From positions 10,186,985 to 10,250,984 of the forward strand of contig CM041196.1 in assembly GCA_023078555.1 (NCBI GenBank): a DNA stretch of 64,000 bases, written 5' to 3'. The DNA is from Ulva prolifera (taxonomy: Eukaryota > Chlorophyta > Ulvophyceae > Ulvales > Ulvaceae). Positions 1 to 11,681 of the stretch are shown piece after piece. The translations under genes were made by a program, and so were the position numbers. A model generated the notes under the pieces. The model saw only the letters and a list, made by a program, of their open reading frames with translations, searched no databases and was not told the origin of the DNA. Every line of letters starts with the position of its first letter. Within the stretch, counting starts at the first letter, position 1.

Positions 1-96
1 GAGTCCGGGGCCGAAGCTCATTACTCATGTGCATGAGGCACATGCATGTGACAGGAAGACAATTACAGATCACCAGCACACCTTGCTGCGCTGCAG

Positions 97-2000
97 GGAC
101 TCGTTCCAGAACGTGGTGGAGCTCCTGGACGACATGTTCCAGCGCGCCGCCGCGGCTGATGAGCCGGAGGAGGAGAACTACGTGCGCAAGCACTGCGCCG
201 AGCTGCGCGCGGGCAGCGACAACGGCGTGGATGTCGGCAACGCGGCCGCCCGCCTCTTCTCCAACCCCGCCGGGGACTACGGCTCGATGGTGAACGAGCG
301 CGTCGGGGCGTCAAACTGGACAAGCAGCCAGGTCCGTGCCCCGCATGGCCTCCGTGCTGCGTGCTGTGCCATCGGCAGGCGAACGGCCACATGGTCCGAA
401 GCTTTGTCATTGCGCTGCCGATATCCCCATCACACTGTGGATGCTAATGCATCGACGGCATGCGTGCAGGAGCTCGGCGACACGTGGGCGTCGCGCAACG
501 CGTTCAGCTACGGCCGCGGCGACGAGCGCGGCGCGGCGCGGCCGGACGTGCTGCGGCAGCTGCTGTCCACCACGGACCGCGTAGTGCAGCAGGTGGACTC
601 GGTGGAGTATGGACTCACCGACATCCAGGCGCGGCCCCCACCCTCCGGTCCCCTTGCAGCATTGTTAGGCCTGCCATCCAGAAATCAGAGCTGAACATCC
701 GGAGGTTTTCTATGTGATCATCGAGGCACAGTGTGAATTTTCATTCGTACGTTTGCGTATCGGGCCGGTGTCGTGTCTCGCCTCAGTCGGCCGAGATCTC
801 GCAAGCGCAGGATTGTACATGCGCGAGAAGCACCGGCAGGCTGCCCTGTGTTTCGATTGCACGAGGGAGGTGGTGCTGCAGGAGTACTTCGCAAACACAG
901 GCGCCCTGGTAGCCGCGGCCGAGTCGGCACGAAAATCTGCAGGCAAGGCGCCGGGACGCGTCGGGTGCAGCATCGTGGAGGCATTTGGCGGGGAGCCACG
1001 GCCGGTGGAGCTCGAGGGGGTGCTCCGCATGGAGTACCGCTCCAAGCTGCTCAATCCCAAGTGGGCCAAGGCGATGGCTAATCAGGCACGCTCCCCTCTG
1101 CCGCCACAGCTGCTTGCCAGCTGATTTGACAGCTGATCTGGCGCAAAACCCGTGTGTCCCGCTATGCTGTTTTCGTCGGGGCAGGTTAAAGAGAATCTGA
1201 TCACATTGCGGGGGTGATGGGGTGGCGAAATCGTCGCCGCGGGCTGGTGTGTTTAGCAGCACGCGAGAGGCCGCGCTGGGCATGCTGCGCCGGCAGGTGG
1301 CGGGGCATGCCCCGGCCCCGGCCGACACGAAGGGAGCGGCGCCGTGCCGACGGGCGGCCTGCGGCAGCTGCGGCTGCGCTGTGGAGGCGCCGCCACATCC
1401 GCACCCCCGCGCTCCCGTGGTGTCCCTGCGTATTCACAGCACGTACACTCGCTGTCATGTGGTGTCTTTGCTTGATTTCCTCCGCACTTGCTGCTTCACA
1501 GCCAAGTCCGTCTCTGTTGTTTGGGCTCACTGCACCTGCCCGGGCAGCCGGGGCCCCCCAGAGACACGGCTGGCAATTTGTCGCCGCTCCTGTGACAGAC
1601 TGTGCACGCGAAGCTGCTGCACAGCGCGCAGCACGCTCCTCTGACCACGCCCGCATGCGACTCACAGCTTCAGCACGGTACAACCCCCCCCCCCCCCGGA
1701 CGTGTGCAGGGCAGCGGCGGCGCGTTTGAGATCAGCCAACGCATGACGGCCATGCTTGGCTGGGGCGCGACGGTCGAGTTCTCTGAGGACTGGACGTGGG
1801 AGCAGGCGGCGGAGACGTACGTGCTCGACAAGGACATGGCAGCGCTGCTGCGCAAGAACAACCCTGAGGCGTTCAAGAACACCGTCGCACGCATGCTCGA
1901 GGCCGCCGGCCGCGGCATCTGGGACGCCCCGGAGGAGGTGCTGCGCACGCTGCAGGCGCGGTACGACGACCTGGACGAGCAACTGGAGAAGGGGGTGTGA
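97..2000 (+). CDS. CHLH: Magnesium chelatase subunit H, C-terminal part (5' end outside window)
   Basis: This is the large subunit of the plastid Mg-chelatase, which binds protoporphyrin IX and inserts Mg2+ at the first committed step of chlorophyll synthesis. Four exons are seen: 97-331, 470-628, 882-1085 and 1710-2000 (about 296 residues; the family is about 1,300-1,400). They align in order with the ChlH C-terminus as I recall it: LLDDMFQRAAAADEPEEEN, ARLFSNPAGDY, LTDI, YRSKLLNPKW, MTAMLGW, and the ending with ARMLEAAGRGIWDAPEE. The first exon enters in phase 2, so the gene starts upstream of the window. Introns 2 and 3 appear to begin with GC (gcgcgg at 629, gcacgc at 1086), both in phase 0. 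Intron 3 carries a C14 run close to its acceptor. Identity is very secure; the two GC donors rest on protein alignment, not on transcript data. Confidence 0.95.
1684..1697 (+). repeat. poly-C run (14 nt) in CHLH intron 3
   Basis: Homopolymer C lying 12 nt before the acceptor of the last CHLH intron. It is the shortest of five long C runs on the + strand of this window. Confidence 0.95.
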
Positions 2001-2165
2001 GCTCGTGGCGGCGCACCGTGAACTTCCCGCCGTGCACAGTGTGGCTGGAGCGTGGGGCTCCTGGCGTCGGGAAGTAGGGGTTGTGTTGGCTCCCCATGCT
2101 GTGCACGCTGGCCTGTCAGGGTGGCGCAATCTCGGCGCATGGCGCAATGCAGGGGATGTCTGGGC

Positions 2166-2231
2166 GATCTATAGGGGATCTATAGGGGATCTATAGGGGA
2201 TCTATAGGGGATCTATAGGGGATCTATAGGG
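2166..2231. repeat. 11-nt tandem repeat, six copies (gatctataggg type)
   Basis: Exact 11-bp units gatctataggg, each with an extra G shared at the join. They start at 2166, 2177, 2188, 2199, 2210 and 2221 and decay at a GGATCC. G runs recur once per unit and CTATAG palindromes are repeated. The unit resembles half of the 22-nt minisatellite at 54301. Confidence 0.95.
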
Positions 2232-3060
2232 GATCCGAGTTGCATGCATAGTCAGCAGGGCACGGCGTGCTGTGGCCTGGGTGTGATCTGCGTCGTGCTG
2301 GGGGCTGCTCGCCTCTGAAGCCCACTCAGAAGGTGTGGTGGCACCTCCTTGGCCCTGCTTCGCCACGCACCGCAGCAGTACACAACACAGCTGCGGTTGT
2401 GCGCGGTCTGCTTCCCTGTCCTCGCACTCACCCTGGCCGCCCCTCGCGCTGCGCGTATGGCCTGCTCCTGCAGCCGTCTCCCTGCGACCGGGAACATGGC
2501 GGAGGAGTGGAGCACGTGTGGCCAGCACGCAGCACGCCCAGCACACTTCCGAAGTGTCCTTAGGTCAGCAAACAGGGTAGCGGCGCGTGCATGCATGGCA
2601 CGACAGGCCAGCTTCTGGTAGAGCCGTGTAGAGTATGGTGTGGACCGTAGCTTGCAGTGTTGCCCGGGGTGGCGTGAGGAGCTGGAGCGTCGCTCAGTGC
2701 AGAGTCATGGCTCGTTGTCAGCATGGCCAGGTGCTGCGGGGCTCTAGTGGCTGGGCACGGAGGTGAGAGTGTAGCAGATCAACCACCCTGAGATGGTGCG
2801 CCGCCTGCTGGCCGGAGATCTGGTGCAGCTAGTCGAGGAACAGCCGGGCGGTAGCCGCGGGCCGAGAGCAGTTTTCTATTGCCTGCTGCCAGTGGTGCAC
2901 AACACGCTCCAGTGGTGTCTCGTACGAGCTGCTGAGCTACCACGCAATGCAAGAGGAAAGTGCTGCACAGTCTCTGGAACTATGTGTAAGATAGATGGCT
3001 TGTGTGTGAGATAGTGGATGTGTAGACTGTACTGTGTGTGTTTCAGAGGTGCACCTGAGC

Positions 3061-3108
3061 TGTAATCTGTGATATGTAATCTGCTGTAATCTGTGATATG
3101 TAATCTGC
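3061..3108. repeat. 24-nt direct duplication
   Basis: Two tandem copies of a 24-nt unit beginning tgtaatctgtgatatg, followed by a partial third. They are in the spacer downstream of CHLH. Confidence 0.9.
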
Positions 3109-4150
3109 TGTAATCTAAGCTGTGGACGGGCTGGCGGGGTAGAAGAAGCTGTCGCCTGTGGCGGCATAGGCTAGCATGACATCCGTTGGGAGCTTTGCGC
3201 ATGAGCAGACTCCTCACATCAGGCTGATAATCTCTGTATGCAAGTAGAAGAGCTTCCTGGAGTACACATCAACAAGCGGAAGCATGTAGCATATGTGCAC
3301 GTCACACGGTCTGGGAAATGTCGCAACAGCTCCTGAAACATGCTGTTCTGCAGATGTAAGCAGTGCTAAACAAGGCTCAGCAGAGCACTGGAAGTTCTCA
3401 GGGGTGGATGTTTGATTGCGAGCGGAAGTATGCAGAGATGATCTGAGCAGTTTCTTTCAAGCAATCCATCTAGCTCTGTTCATGGCATGATGGCTGATCA
3501 GCGCTGCTGTTGCCCCAATGCTGCCAGCGATTTTGATCATCACACTCCATGCAGCCAAGACTCTCGAGCGCAAGTGCATAAGTGAAAGATCTGAAACTTC
3601 TTACAGGCACTTGAGGACTGTGAACAGTGGCCTGTTTTTCAGACCACTGCATGATGGTGCTGCCCCATGATGACGAAACTGTATGACCTGATTATGTACA
3701 TCACGCATACTGCACGACAAACAAGTGCAAACCAGGCGCGGTGGGTGTGCCACTCGGTGCTGCTGTCGATCACGGCAGACAGGCTGCATTATTACAGCAG
3801 CATTCCCCGCTGGCAATGGTCACAGCTGCCACGAGATGTCAACATTGGAGTCCATGCATGTCGCTCCAGTGGAATGCATGTCACTCCAGCTGCCACGAGA
3901 TGGGGTGACATGCAGGCACATCGACACTGTGGTGCAACGGTACACAAGGCATGTAGCAGTGACGCAGCTCTCTCGACGCCACTCCCTCTGTCGACAAGAC
4001 CACGCAGCAGCAAGGGTTTGGACACGGTACAATTTACACTGCGACGACCAGGCCTCTGCGCTCTGGACACACTCGGTGCTGCCCCGGTGGCGATCAAGGC
4101 GACGCCAGCGCTGCTCAGAGCTGCTGTGCTGGTCATTCTACTCGGGACGG

Positions 4151-5371
4151 TCATGCGAACGTCTCCTCAACTGGATACCGGGTTCCCGGTGCGGCCTGTG
4201 GCACAGGCTGTGGTGCTGGCCTTGCAGGCTGTGGCACTGCCCGGACTGGCTGTGGCACTGGCCTGGCAGCTGGTTGAGCAGCAGGCTGAGCCCGTTGTGG
4301 TTGTGCCTGTGCTTGGACAGGCACTGGCTGGGCTGTGGGAGGTTGCCTGTGGGCTCCTGGATCAGCTGGAGCGTTGGCTCGGCGCATGGCTGCCTCAGCT
4401 CGCACCATGTCCTCTTCGAGCGTGGAGCCTGGTGGGCGATGGTGTTGCGCCCTGGGCTGTGGTTGCGCAACTGGAGGAGCTTGCTGCTGAGTCTGGGCTG
4501 GTGGAACGGGAGCAGCTGGCACTGGTTGGGCTGGGCTTGGTGGGTGATGAGCATTCACGAGGTCTCCCTCCATTGCACTGGCTGGGAACTGCTGTCCGAC
4601 GTGTGTCGCTGGATGATGAGCTGGATGGTGAGTGTTCACAAGATCACCTTCTGCGGCACTGGCTGGGTAGTGCTGTCCGACGACGGGCCTCGCTGCAGCC
4701 TCATGGTTCTGTAGTGCCACTATCGTTTCTTCGAGCTCAGTGGCAGTTTGCCCGTGCGAGTGGGCCTCCTCTTGGTACGCACGCCTCCACTGCTCGATGA
4801 GTTCAGCATTTTGCTGTACGCTGGCGTGAGCTGCTTTCAGGTCCTCGTAGAGGTCCTTGACGTCTCCTCTACACTCTTCGATCTCGGAGATCAGCTCGTG
4901 CTCGTGCTGCAGGAACTCCTCGCGCTCTCTATCCTTCTCATGCTGTAGGTCGTCGCTGTGGTCTTCGAGGCTGTGTATCTGCGTCTTCAGGGACTCTGTG
5001 AGGTCATGGCAGTCTTCGCTCACATGGTTCACGCGATCCAGTGCATCCGTTGCGCGCTCCCGTTCTACCTTGAGCAGACGATTGGTATCTTCCAGCCGGC
5101 GACGAAGGTCTATACCGGACATCTTCTGGATTTCGAGGTTGTTTTCTAGTTCCGCTAGCGACCGCACTAGACGCGCACGGATGATCACGAGAACGAACGT
5201 GCCAACCAGCCCTACAGCAGCAAGAATACCAACGAAAATTACCAGCCACGCATCCTTGGAGGGGCCCGGGTGGGCCATCAGGCCTCCCCGCGACCCCACG
5301 CGCTTCGTTGTTCGCGGGATCATTTGCACATGGATCACATCCGGGGGGATATCAACCTGCTGTTGCCACAC
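4151..5371 (-). CDS. Single-pass membrane coiled-coil protein with P/Q/A-rich tail, unknown function
   Basis: Uninterrupted 406-residue frame with clear protein character; I do not recognise a family. Order of parts: a short N-terminus; one hydrophobic segment at about residues 42-66 (AWLVIFVGILAAVGL...); a charged heptad-rich coiled coil at about 70-215 (many E/L/R/D); then a low-complexity P/A/Q/H-rich tail to the end. The tail contains two near copies of a VGQ-PASA-EGDLVN-HHP unit. The arrangement (short lumenal or external end, one helix, long coiled coil, disordered tail) suggests a membrane-anchored tether or scaffold, which is inference. Methionine 32 (MAHPGPSK) just before the hydrophobic segment is an equally reasonable start. 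No intron is needed, unlike most neighbours. Confidence 0.7.
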   Translation of the reverse strand: MWQQQVDIPPDVIHVQMIPRTTKRVGSRGGLMAHPGPSKDAWLVIFVGILAAVGLVGTFVLVIIRARLVRSLAELENNLEIQKMSGIDLRRRLEDTNRLLKVERERATDALDRVNHVSEDCHDLTESLKTQIHSLEDHSDDLQHEKDREREEFLQHEHELISEIEECRGDVKDLYEDLKAAHASVQQNAELIEQWRRAYQEEAHSHGQTATELEETIVALQNHEAAARPVVGQHYPASAAEGDLVNTHHPAHHPATHVGQQFPASAMEGDLVNAHHPPSPAQPVPAAPVPPAQTQQQAPPVAQPQPRAQHHRPPGSTLEEDMVRAEAAMRRANAPADPGAHRQPPTAQPVPVQAQAQPQRAQPAAQPAARPVPQPVRAVPQPARPAPQPVPQAAPGTRYPVEETFA

Positions 5372-6555
5372 CCATCTAAGGAAGGCTCAGTGGAACAGGT
5401 GGCTGCCTGTGTCACTGAATCGACGACTGCACGCTTCACACCTGCTGCTCTTCAACTGCGAGCTGTGAGTGACCACGAGTGCGATCGTTATACGCGGGAT
5501 TACCCGCCCGCGGACCTGAGCGTATGTCCGCTGAGGTACATCAGGACAGCATATCGATGATCTTGCGCCACGAAATCATCTCATTACACGGGCGTGCTAC
5601 ATTGCCGAAGCAACACGTCGCAATTGCAGCGTGTTGAGCACACATGCATGTCAGCATGCAGACTTTCATGCATGCATGCAATAGTGGGGTCAGTCAAGTA
5701 GCTTGTTTTAGCGAGCTTTCGCATGTCAAAACAGGACAGCAGCGTGAAATGATGCTGACGAGAACATTGCATCAGGGCCCTGTAAGTACCCTGTTGGCAC
5801 ATCATGTCCGCAACAAGTTGCAGTGCAAGTAGGGCAACATATGATATCATCTGCTGCAAACAGTACATCAGTCACAACAAATCCAGTAATGCATACATCA
5901 ATGAAAACAGGAAACTTGCAAATATCGGTGCCCCGCATCCATAAGATTCTGGCAGCATGCATGCAGAGCAGGCTGCCCCTGTCTCCCATCACCACACGCT
6001 CCGTTATTAGAGCTGCTACCATAAGCAACATGCATGTTCCGAACTACTTTCTGTGTACTCAACGTCTGCTCCAGGGACTACTGCCGTGTCTAATGCTGGT
6101 TCTGCTGGTGCAGCCTGTTCCATTGAAACGCCCGTCTCCTGACCCTCGACGCCTCGTCTGTCGCGAGACAGAGATTGCCCCTGCTCACCCGTCTCTGGTG
6201 GCAGAATTGCCAGGCCGGCAAACGGGGCACCAGGCCCCAGCAATCTGTTTCGTCCAGAACGCTCGGTCTTGACTGGCCTTTCCCGCAGTCCGCCAGGCAC
6301 CCCTCTGAAGGATGTGGGCCGCCTAGATGCCACTTGATAACTGTATGGGCTGATGCCACGGGCCTCTTGCGATGCCTCCACACAACCGCATCACGGCCGC
6401 TGCAACCTATCTCGAGATAGAAGGCATGTCTGGCTCACCAAGATGCCAGGATCCCATCAGCACCTCTTCTGCTACTCTTCAGGACTGCTGCCTGTAACTG
6501 CAACTACACCGGCTGCCACTCGCCGCCGGGGGAACACAAGTGTAGTGGCTCGCCA
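5372..6555. other. Spacer between the coiled-coil gene and the FYR gene
   Basis: About 1.2 kb, upstream of the coiled-coil gene and downstream of the FYR-domain gene. It contains dense ATGCATG-type palindromes near 5643-5680, one TATCTCGAGATA-type palindrome near 6409, and the doubtful reading frame listed separately at 6016-6381. Confidence 0.5.
6016..6381 (-). CDS. Doubtful small open frame, R/G/P-rich
   Basis: A 121-residue frame starting MEASQEARGISPYSYQ, with an R/G/P-rich middle and an acidic, alanine-rich end. No family is recognised. It lies just downstream of, and on the same strand as, the FYR-domain gene. It could therefore be an alternative 3' exon of that gene, its 3' untranslated region, or chance. 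Composition is compatible with coding, but there is no supporting homology and no splice evidence. Listed only so that it can be tested. Confidence 0.2.
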   Translation of the reverse strand: MEASQEARGISPYSYQVASRRPTSFRGVPGGLRERPVKTERSGRNRLLGPGAPFAGLAILPPETGEQGQSLSRDRRGVEGQETGVSMEQAAPAEPALDTAVVPGADVEYTESSSEHACCLW

Positions 6556-9500
6556 TCACACGCCCCGGCGAGGGCGTTTTGCAGGCCGGGCAGGGCCCAC
6601 ATCTCGGCCCTCTGCCCCCGCGCCCTCCTGCAAGCCAGCGGATGCGCTCTCGCCAGCCCCATCTGATCCCCCCGGCACCACCGCAGCCTCCACCTCCTCC
6701 TTTTCCGCCGCCCGCGCACGCTTCCCCGCGCCACCCCTGCCGGTCCGCCCCCCCTTTGCTACCGGGCCCGCTTTCGCCGCAGCCGCCTTCCGTTTGGTCG
6801 GCGCGGCTGGGGCTGCATCTTTAGGCATGCTGCTCCGCGCACCGCCTTTGCTAGCCTTGGATTTCTTCAGCGCGGCGCCGAGCCCTGCCACGGCAGCCGC
6901 TTTGGGCCGCGCAGGGGCGCGTAACACCATGGCGGGGGCTGCAGTGCTCTGCGGCGCGGACGCCTTTGGCGCTGGTTCTGGCTGAGCTTCCTCCTTGACA
7001 GCGCGCCCCTGCACCACCCCTGAAAAATCTGGGTAACCGGCCAGAAACATCATCATGTATGTCAGTCCGCAAGCACAGCCGCATCAAAAGTGCAGCACGT
7101 TTGTCCACCACATGGCTCAGGGCACATTATAAATGCAGTATCTTAAATGCAGTATCATGATGCCAGCGATCGTAGATTCTGTGTCCTCGCAAAGAAGAAA
7201 GAAGAAAGAAGAAAAAGCTATGCTGAGACTCGACAACGGTGCACTGCAGCGGCAGAGGCAGAGGGCACGCACGCGCAGCTTCTCCCAGTACGGTGCACAG
7301 ACACGCTCCGGGTCAAGCGCCTCAATGTCCGCCACGATCGACGGCGCCGTCAATCCGAAGAACACCGTGCCCGATAGCTGCTGCCGCGAGGGCCCCTGCA
7401 GCTGCTCGCCAGCTTCCAGCCGCACGGCGATCTCCGCGTTGAGTCGGTCCTGCACCTGCTTCCACGCGCCAGACGCGGACTTGGCGACGATCGGCTCGTC
7501 CGGGCGATCCGCGGCCACGACGACAAACGTTGGCCGCGGCCACAGAGCACCGCCGCGGCCAACGATGGAGCACTTGTGCTCGACGAGGGCCGTCGGGTTG
7601 CGGCTGGAGCGGAACTTTGTGGTGGAGCAGTAACCCTCTGGAAATATGTAGCCTGTGGTGCACCAGCCGTTTGCCGGGTCGGGCCTGCAGGGTGAGCGCG
7701 GCGCATGATCACTACTGCAGCAGACGGCGGTCCGTGTGCCGCAAAAGTTGGTCGGCACGTGCACAACTGCAGGGGAGCGACAACATGCATGCGGAAGTCG
7801 CGCCACTGCGTGAAGCCCCGTGAGGCGGAGGCGTACCACAAGCGGCCGAGCTTACGCAGCTCGGAGTTTCGGACGAGCTGCGTTTTGGCGCGCCGAGCCG
7901 GCTCTACACCGTCCTTCTTCCGTGCCTTTTTCTCCCCCCGCCCTGCACCCAGCAACGCCTCAGCCACAGCACACGCAGCGCCTCCAACAAGCACCTCCAA
8001 CAAGGCTCAAGGGCTGACAGAGCTGCAGCCCAGGATGGCTTCACAGGCACTGCCAGGCTGGGGCCATAACAGTGATGGTCCATGCGACTGCAACACGGAG
8101 CACGGACGTGAATCGCAAATCACTGTGGCCGTGCGGTGCATTGAGGGCGTGCTGGCCACAAGCACTGCATTGGACACACAAGCGCTGCAACCACACTCCA
8201 GCACATGCGAGTGCTGCAGACAGAGGGCCACATACCTGCACTGCCGCCCTTCTTGACGCTGCCCTGGCCCCCGCGGCCCCCACGGCCAGGCGCGGCCCCG
8301 CTGCGGCTCCACTCTTCCTCCTCCTCTGCCTCATCCGCCCAGTCCGCAAACAACCCGACCGCGCAGCACTGCCGCGGTGGCCGCCCGCCGCGGCCCTGCA
8401 GCAGTGCCTCTAGCTCGCGGACCTCTCCCCCATCCGTGCTACCGCCGCCGTAGCTGTCCGAGCCGCGCGGCCGCGGCGGCGCATTGCCAGCAGCACTCAG
8501 TTGCGGCTGCGCGAGGCGGGGGCTCTCGCCACCGCCGCTGCTGCGATCTGCCTTTGATGGCCGCGGAGCCGCCCGCGCGGCCTTCCGCCCCGGCGCCAGC
8601 ATTGCATTGCACACCTCCGCGGCGGCAGCCTGCACGGCGTCGGTGACCGCAGTGGCTGCGGCGTCACCACCATTGTCACCGCAGCCATCCTCTGGTCCAC
8701 CCTCCGACACCGCATCGTCATCGCAAGTGCTTATGTCAAGATGCGTGGCCTCTGGAAGGACATGCACAGCATGGACAAGGGCCAGGTGCGGCCCGGCGCT
8801 GCTCAACACTCCAGCGCGAACTGAGGCATCTGTGATGACCGATTCGGAAGCCATTGCAATTTCCACGCGCCTGCGAGCCGGGTGCCACCCATAGTCATCA
8901 TCGCTGTCTGCCGCCGTGCATGCCTCAGCCAGCGGTGCAGCTTCCCTGCCGGCCCAGTTCAAGTCTGTCCATGCATGCGCTGGGGTTGGCCCAACGGGCT
9001 GCTCAGGGCTGCCGGCGTCATCGGCGATGATTGCAGTGTCAGCATGGCTGGCCGACACTTGCCGCCCAGACGCTGCGGTACCTGACAGCACACACGGCGC
9101 ATCGCTGGCCGTCTTCTCATCACTGCGTTCTGACACCGCTGCCCTGTTGCCACGGCGGCCGGGGGCATTGCTCTGGCGACGACCGCCCCGCTTCTTTGAA
9201 CTGGCCCGTGCAGCCTGGCGCTGCTTTTGGCGGTCGGGGTTGGCGGCATCTGTGGCATCCGCGTCGGGTGCCGACACCTGAGGCGTCTGCTCGACGCCGT
9301 CATCAACGTTGCCTGCACACACGAGATCCCTGCATCGACCGGTGAAATGTACAGCAAATGGCCACCATGCCCTTACTTATGTATGGAGGGTGCGGTCGGG
9401 TTGATGACTACACAATCAATCTGACTAGACAATGATCTCGTTTCATTTCATAATGTCACGCCCTTGTCCCCAATCATCGCCAGCCAGAATAAGAAGACAA

Positions 9501-11681
9501 ATTCACCTGGCAGTACTGCCAGACAATGAACCAGCCTTGGCGTGTACAGATTGTCGAAAGCGGCCTACGAGGAAAAACACGAGCTTCCAGGACTGAGGCA
9601 GCAGAGCAAGCGTAGCACTCATGGACATGTTGGGGCGCACACCCGCTGCTAAAGCAGGATCTCCACTCGAGCCTTCTGGAAGCTGCCGGGAGTTCTGCCT
9701 CGTGGGCATCGGAGGCGGCAGCTGACTGCTGATCTTGACGACGCCGCGCCCAGCTCCCCGGCCCCGGCCTCCACGTCCACCGCGGCCACGCCCGGCTCCC
9801 CGGCCTCTCCCGCCTCCCCTGCCGCGGCCCCGACCCCTGCCTCGCCCGCCGAAGCTGCGGGGTGGCTGCGGCGCTCCCGCAGGCACCTCCCCACTGCCGC
9901 TCGCCTGCCCCGCACGTAGCACATGCATGTGTGGTTCACAGCTGCCAGGCCTATCCGGTCTGCTATCATCATGGCACATGTGCGAGGCGGAGTCCAGCGT
10001 GCATGCCCCACCCTGCGCGGCGCCCTTGGCGCCACGGGGAAGTTCACAGACTACACGCATCACAGGCACAGGTCAGCCGAGACAAGTGCCACAGGAGATG
10101 AGTCCTATGGAACATGTAAACAAGGGCCACACGGCAATGAGTCATGTGCAGGGCTGCCTGTCTGTGTCCGCAACGCACGTTTTAGAATACAATATGAAAT
10201 GGACCGAAAATCTAACGCGACCAACTTGTTGGTATCGGCCACACCCCCGCAGGCGCACTGTTTCGTCCAGGGGGCCGTTGCTGGATTCATGATTGACGAT
10301 GGCACAGGCAAGCGACGCTACGAAGAATGACTATAAGGGGGGCGTCATCACAGACAGGGTCAGCGGTGAGATCATACTGGACCGGTTGGCGGTCCACAGG
10401 GCCGCCATGTAAAAGTCATCATCCGGCAGCGACGTCCGGAGCCAGGCGGTCAGTGCGTCTGCCTTCGCCAGGTGTGATCCAGAGTCCACATCGCGGAGCG
10501 CCTTGAGTGTGACCATTGCCGCAACAGCGCTGCAGCAGTTGTGCTCAATGATGTGACGTATCTGGGACTCATCCTGCACTTTTACACGACAGCTGGAGTT
10601 CTTCTTTCAGGCAACTGGAACAACAATAGACAAATCAAAAATCGCGCCATATCCACATGAGCTTCGGCCTCAGCACCGCCAAGTGGGGGGGAGCACAAGG
10701 AGTGAAGCCGGCAAGCGATTGCGTGCACTGCACAGCAGACCAGAGGATGGCTCGAGGACCACACAGAGAGGATGACACGCCTGTGAAACCTCACAAAATT
10801 AACACTGCTGCGTCGCACCAATGCACAAATAACACTACCCCATCGCATAGCCCTGCACCTGTCAGGCATGTGGACCAACAAACGCTGGACCCAGACCCTG
10901 GCCTGCAAAGAGTGATGCAAAACAGCTTGGACGGCATCTGTAGACCAGAGGGACACACGAACATGCAAGGCAGATGGCATACAAACAAGCCCGGGGCGTC
11001 AATATATTACTGTACAGGGAATGTGAAATAGGCTCTCTCTTCCGTGCGTCCGATGTGAACAGAGCGATGCAAGCTGAGAAGACCCAGGCCTGTCTGGCAT
11101 GACTAAAGCGCCCTTTGACACGTGATACGCAGGCGCCAAGAAGCGGGTGTGGCTGGCTTGCCGTGACCAGCGTGCCGGACGCCCGAACGGCAAATTATGC
11201 GTGCAAACGGCGCTACGCAGTCTACAGCATTCCCATCAATGTAGTGACCGTGTCGCACGTGACAAGTTGTCGCATTGTCGCCAGAAAGACTGGATATGTG
11301 ACCCTCGTCGGTATGCATGGGTTGAGGACACACCAAGGAAGCCCACGCTGCAGCAGCAAAAGCGGCAGCGCCACAGGGCCAACCATCGTACGGAGCTGAC
11401 ACAGAAACATCTCCTGAGGCACATTTCCGCGACCTAGCAAGCGGCTCCTCCTGCTGCACTGCCTGCTCGTGTCGATTGACCGCGACGCAGCAAGACTCTT
11501 TTTTAGATGGCGAATGCAGCAGACACGCCTCACGCTTGGTGTTCACTTGAGTTTTTTCGACATTTTGAATGGCCGTGCGAACGATGTCTCGAATGATCGA
11601 AGCGGCTGGTGTTTCAAACGACAACTCTTCTCGCGACGCGACCATCGACTTGAAGTGGAACGCGTTCACTAACATCTCAAC
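6556..11681 (-). CDS. FYRN/FYRC-domain nuclear protein (TBRG1/trithorax-associated type domain) with RGG and H1-like regions
   Basis: Exons in transcript order: 11681-11547, 10573-10352, 9904-9643, 9312-8236, 7942-7765, 7684-7273, 7008-6556. All phases join and give at least 912 residues; the true N-terminus may lie further upstream. Visible parts: a helical N-terminus (SIIRDIVRTAIQNVEKTQ); an RGG/RG-rich block; a long acidic, low-complexity region; basic KKARKK; then LRKLGRLWYASASRGF and an FYRN-like core (YIFPEGYCSTTKF, LVEHKCSI). This is followed by an FYRC-like core (PTFVVV, SGAWKQV, FFGLTAPSIVADIEAL) and a Lys/Ala/Pro-rich H1-like tail ending in KRPRRGV. FYR domains occur in chromatin proteins (MLL/trithorax, TBRG1, JmjC demethylases), so a nuclear chromatin role is inferred. 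I see no SET, PHD or JmjC domain. The exon 2 to exon 3 junction and the first exon are the weakest parts. Confidence 0.75.

Larger units (their letters stand above)
2001..4150. other. Intergenic region between CHLH and the coiled-coil gene (tail-to-tail)
   Basis: About 2.1 kb between two convergent genes. It holds the 11-nt tandem repeat at 2166-2231, the 24-nt duplication at 3061-3108, and otherwise only frames without recognisable protein character. It presumably includes both 3' untranslated regions. Confidence 0.6.

Noticed and set aside
3667-4800. Plus-strand frames antisense to the coiled-coil gene
   Set aside because: They are rich in Trp and Leu from reading the P/Q/A-rich tail backwards. 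The minus-strand frame has heptads and a clean transmembrane helix.
11547-11681. Argonaute/Piwi N-terminus, because of VNAFHF next to a downstream RGG-rich exon
   Set aside because: No PAZ, MID or PIWI motif exists downstream. The exons lead instead in phase into an FYRN/FYRC protein.
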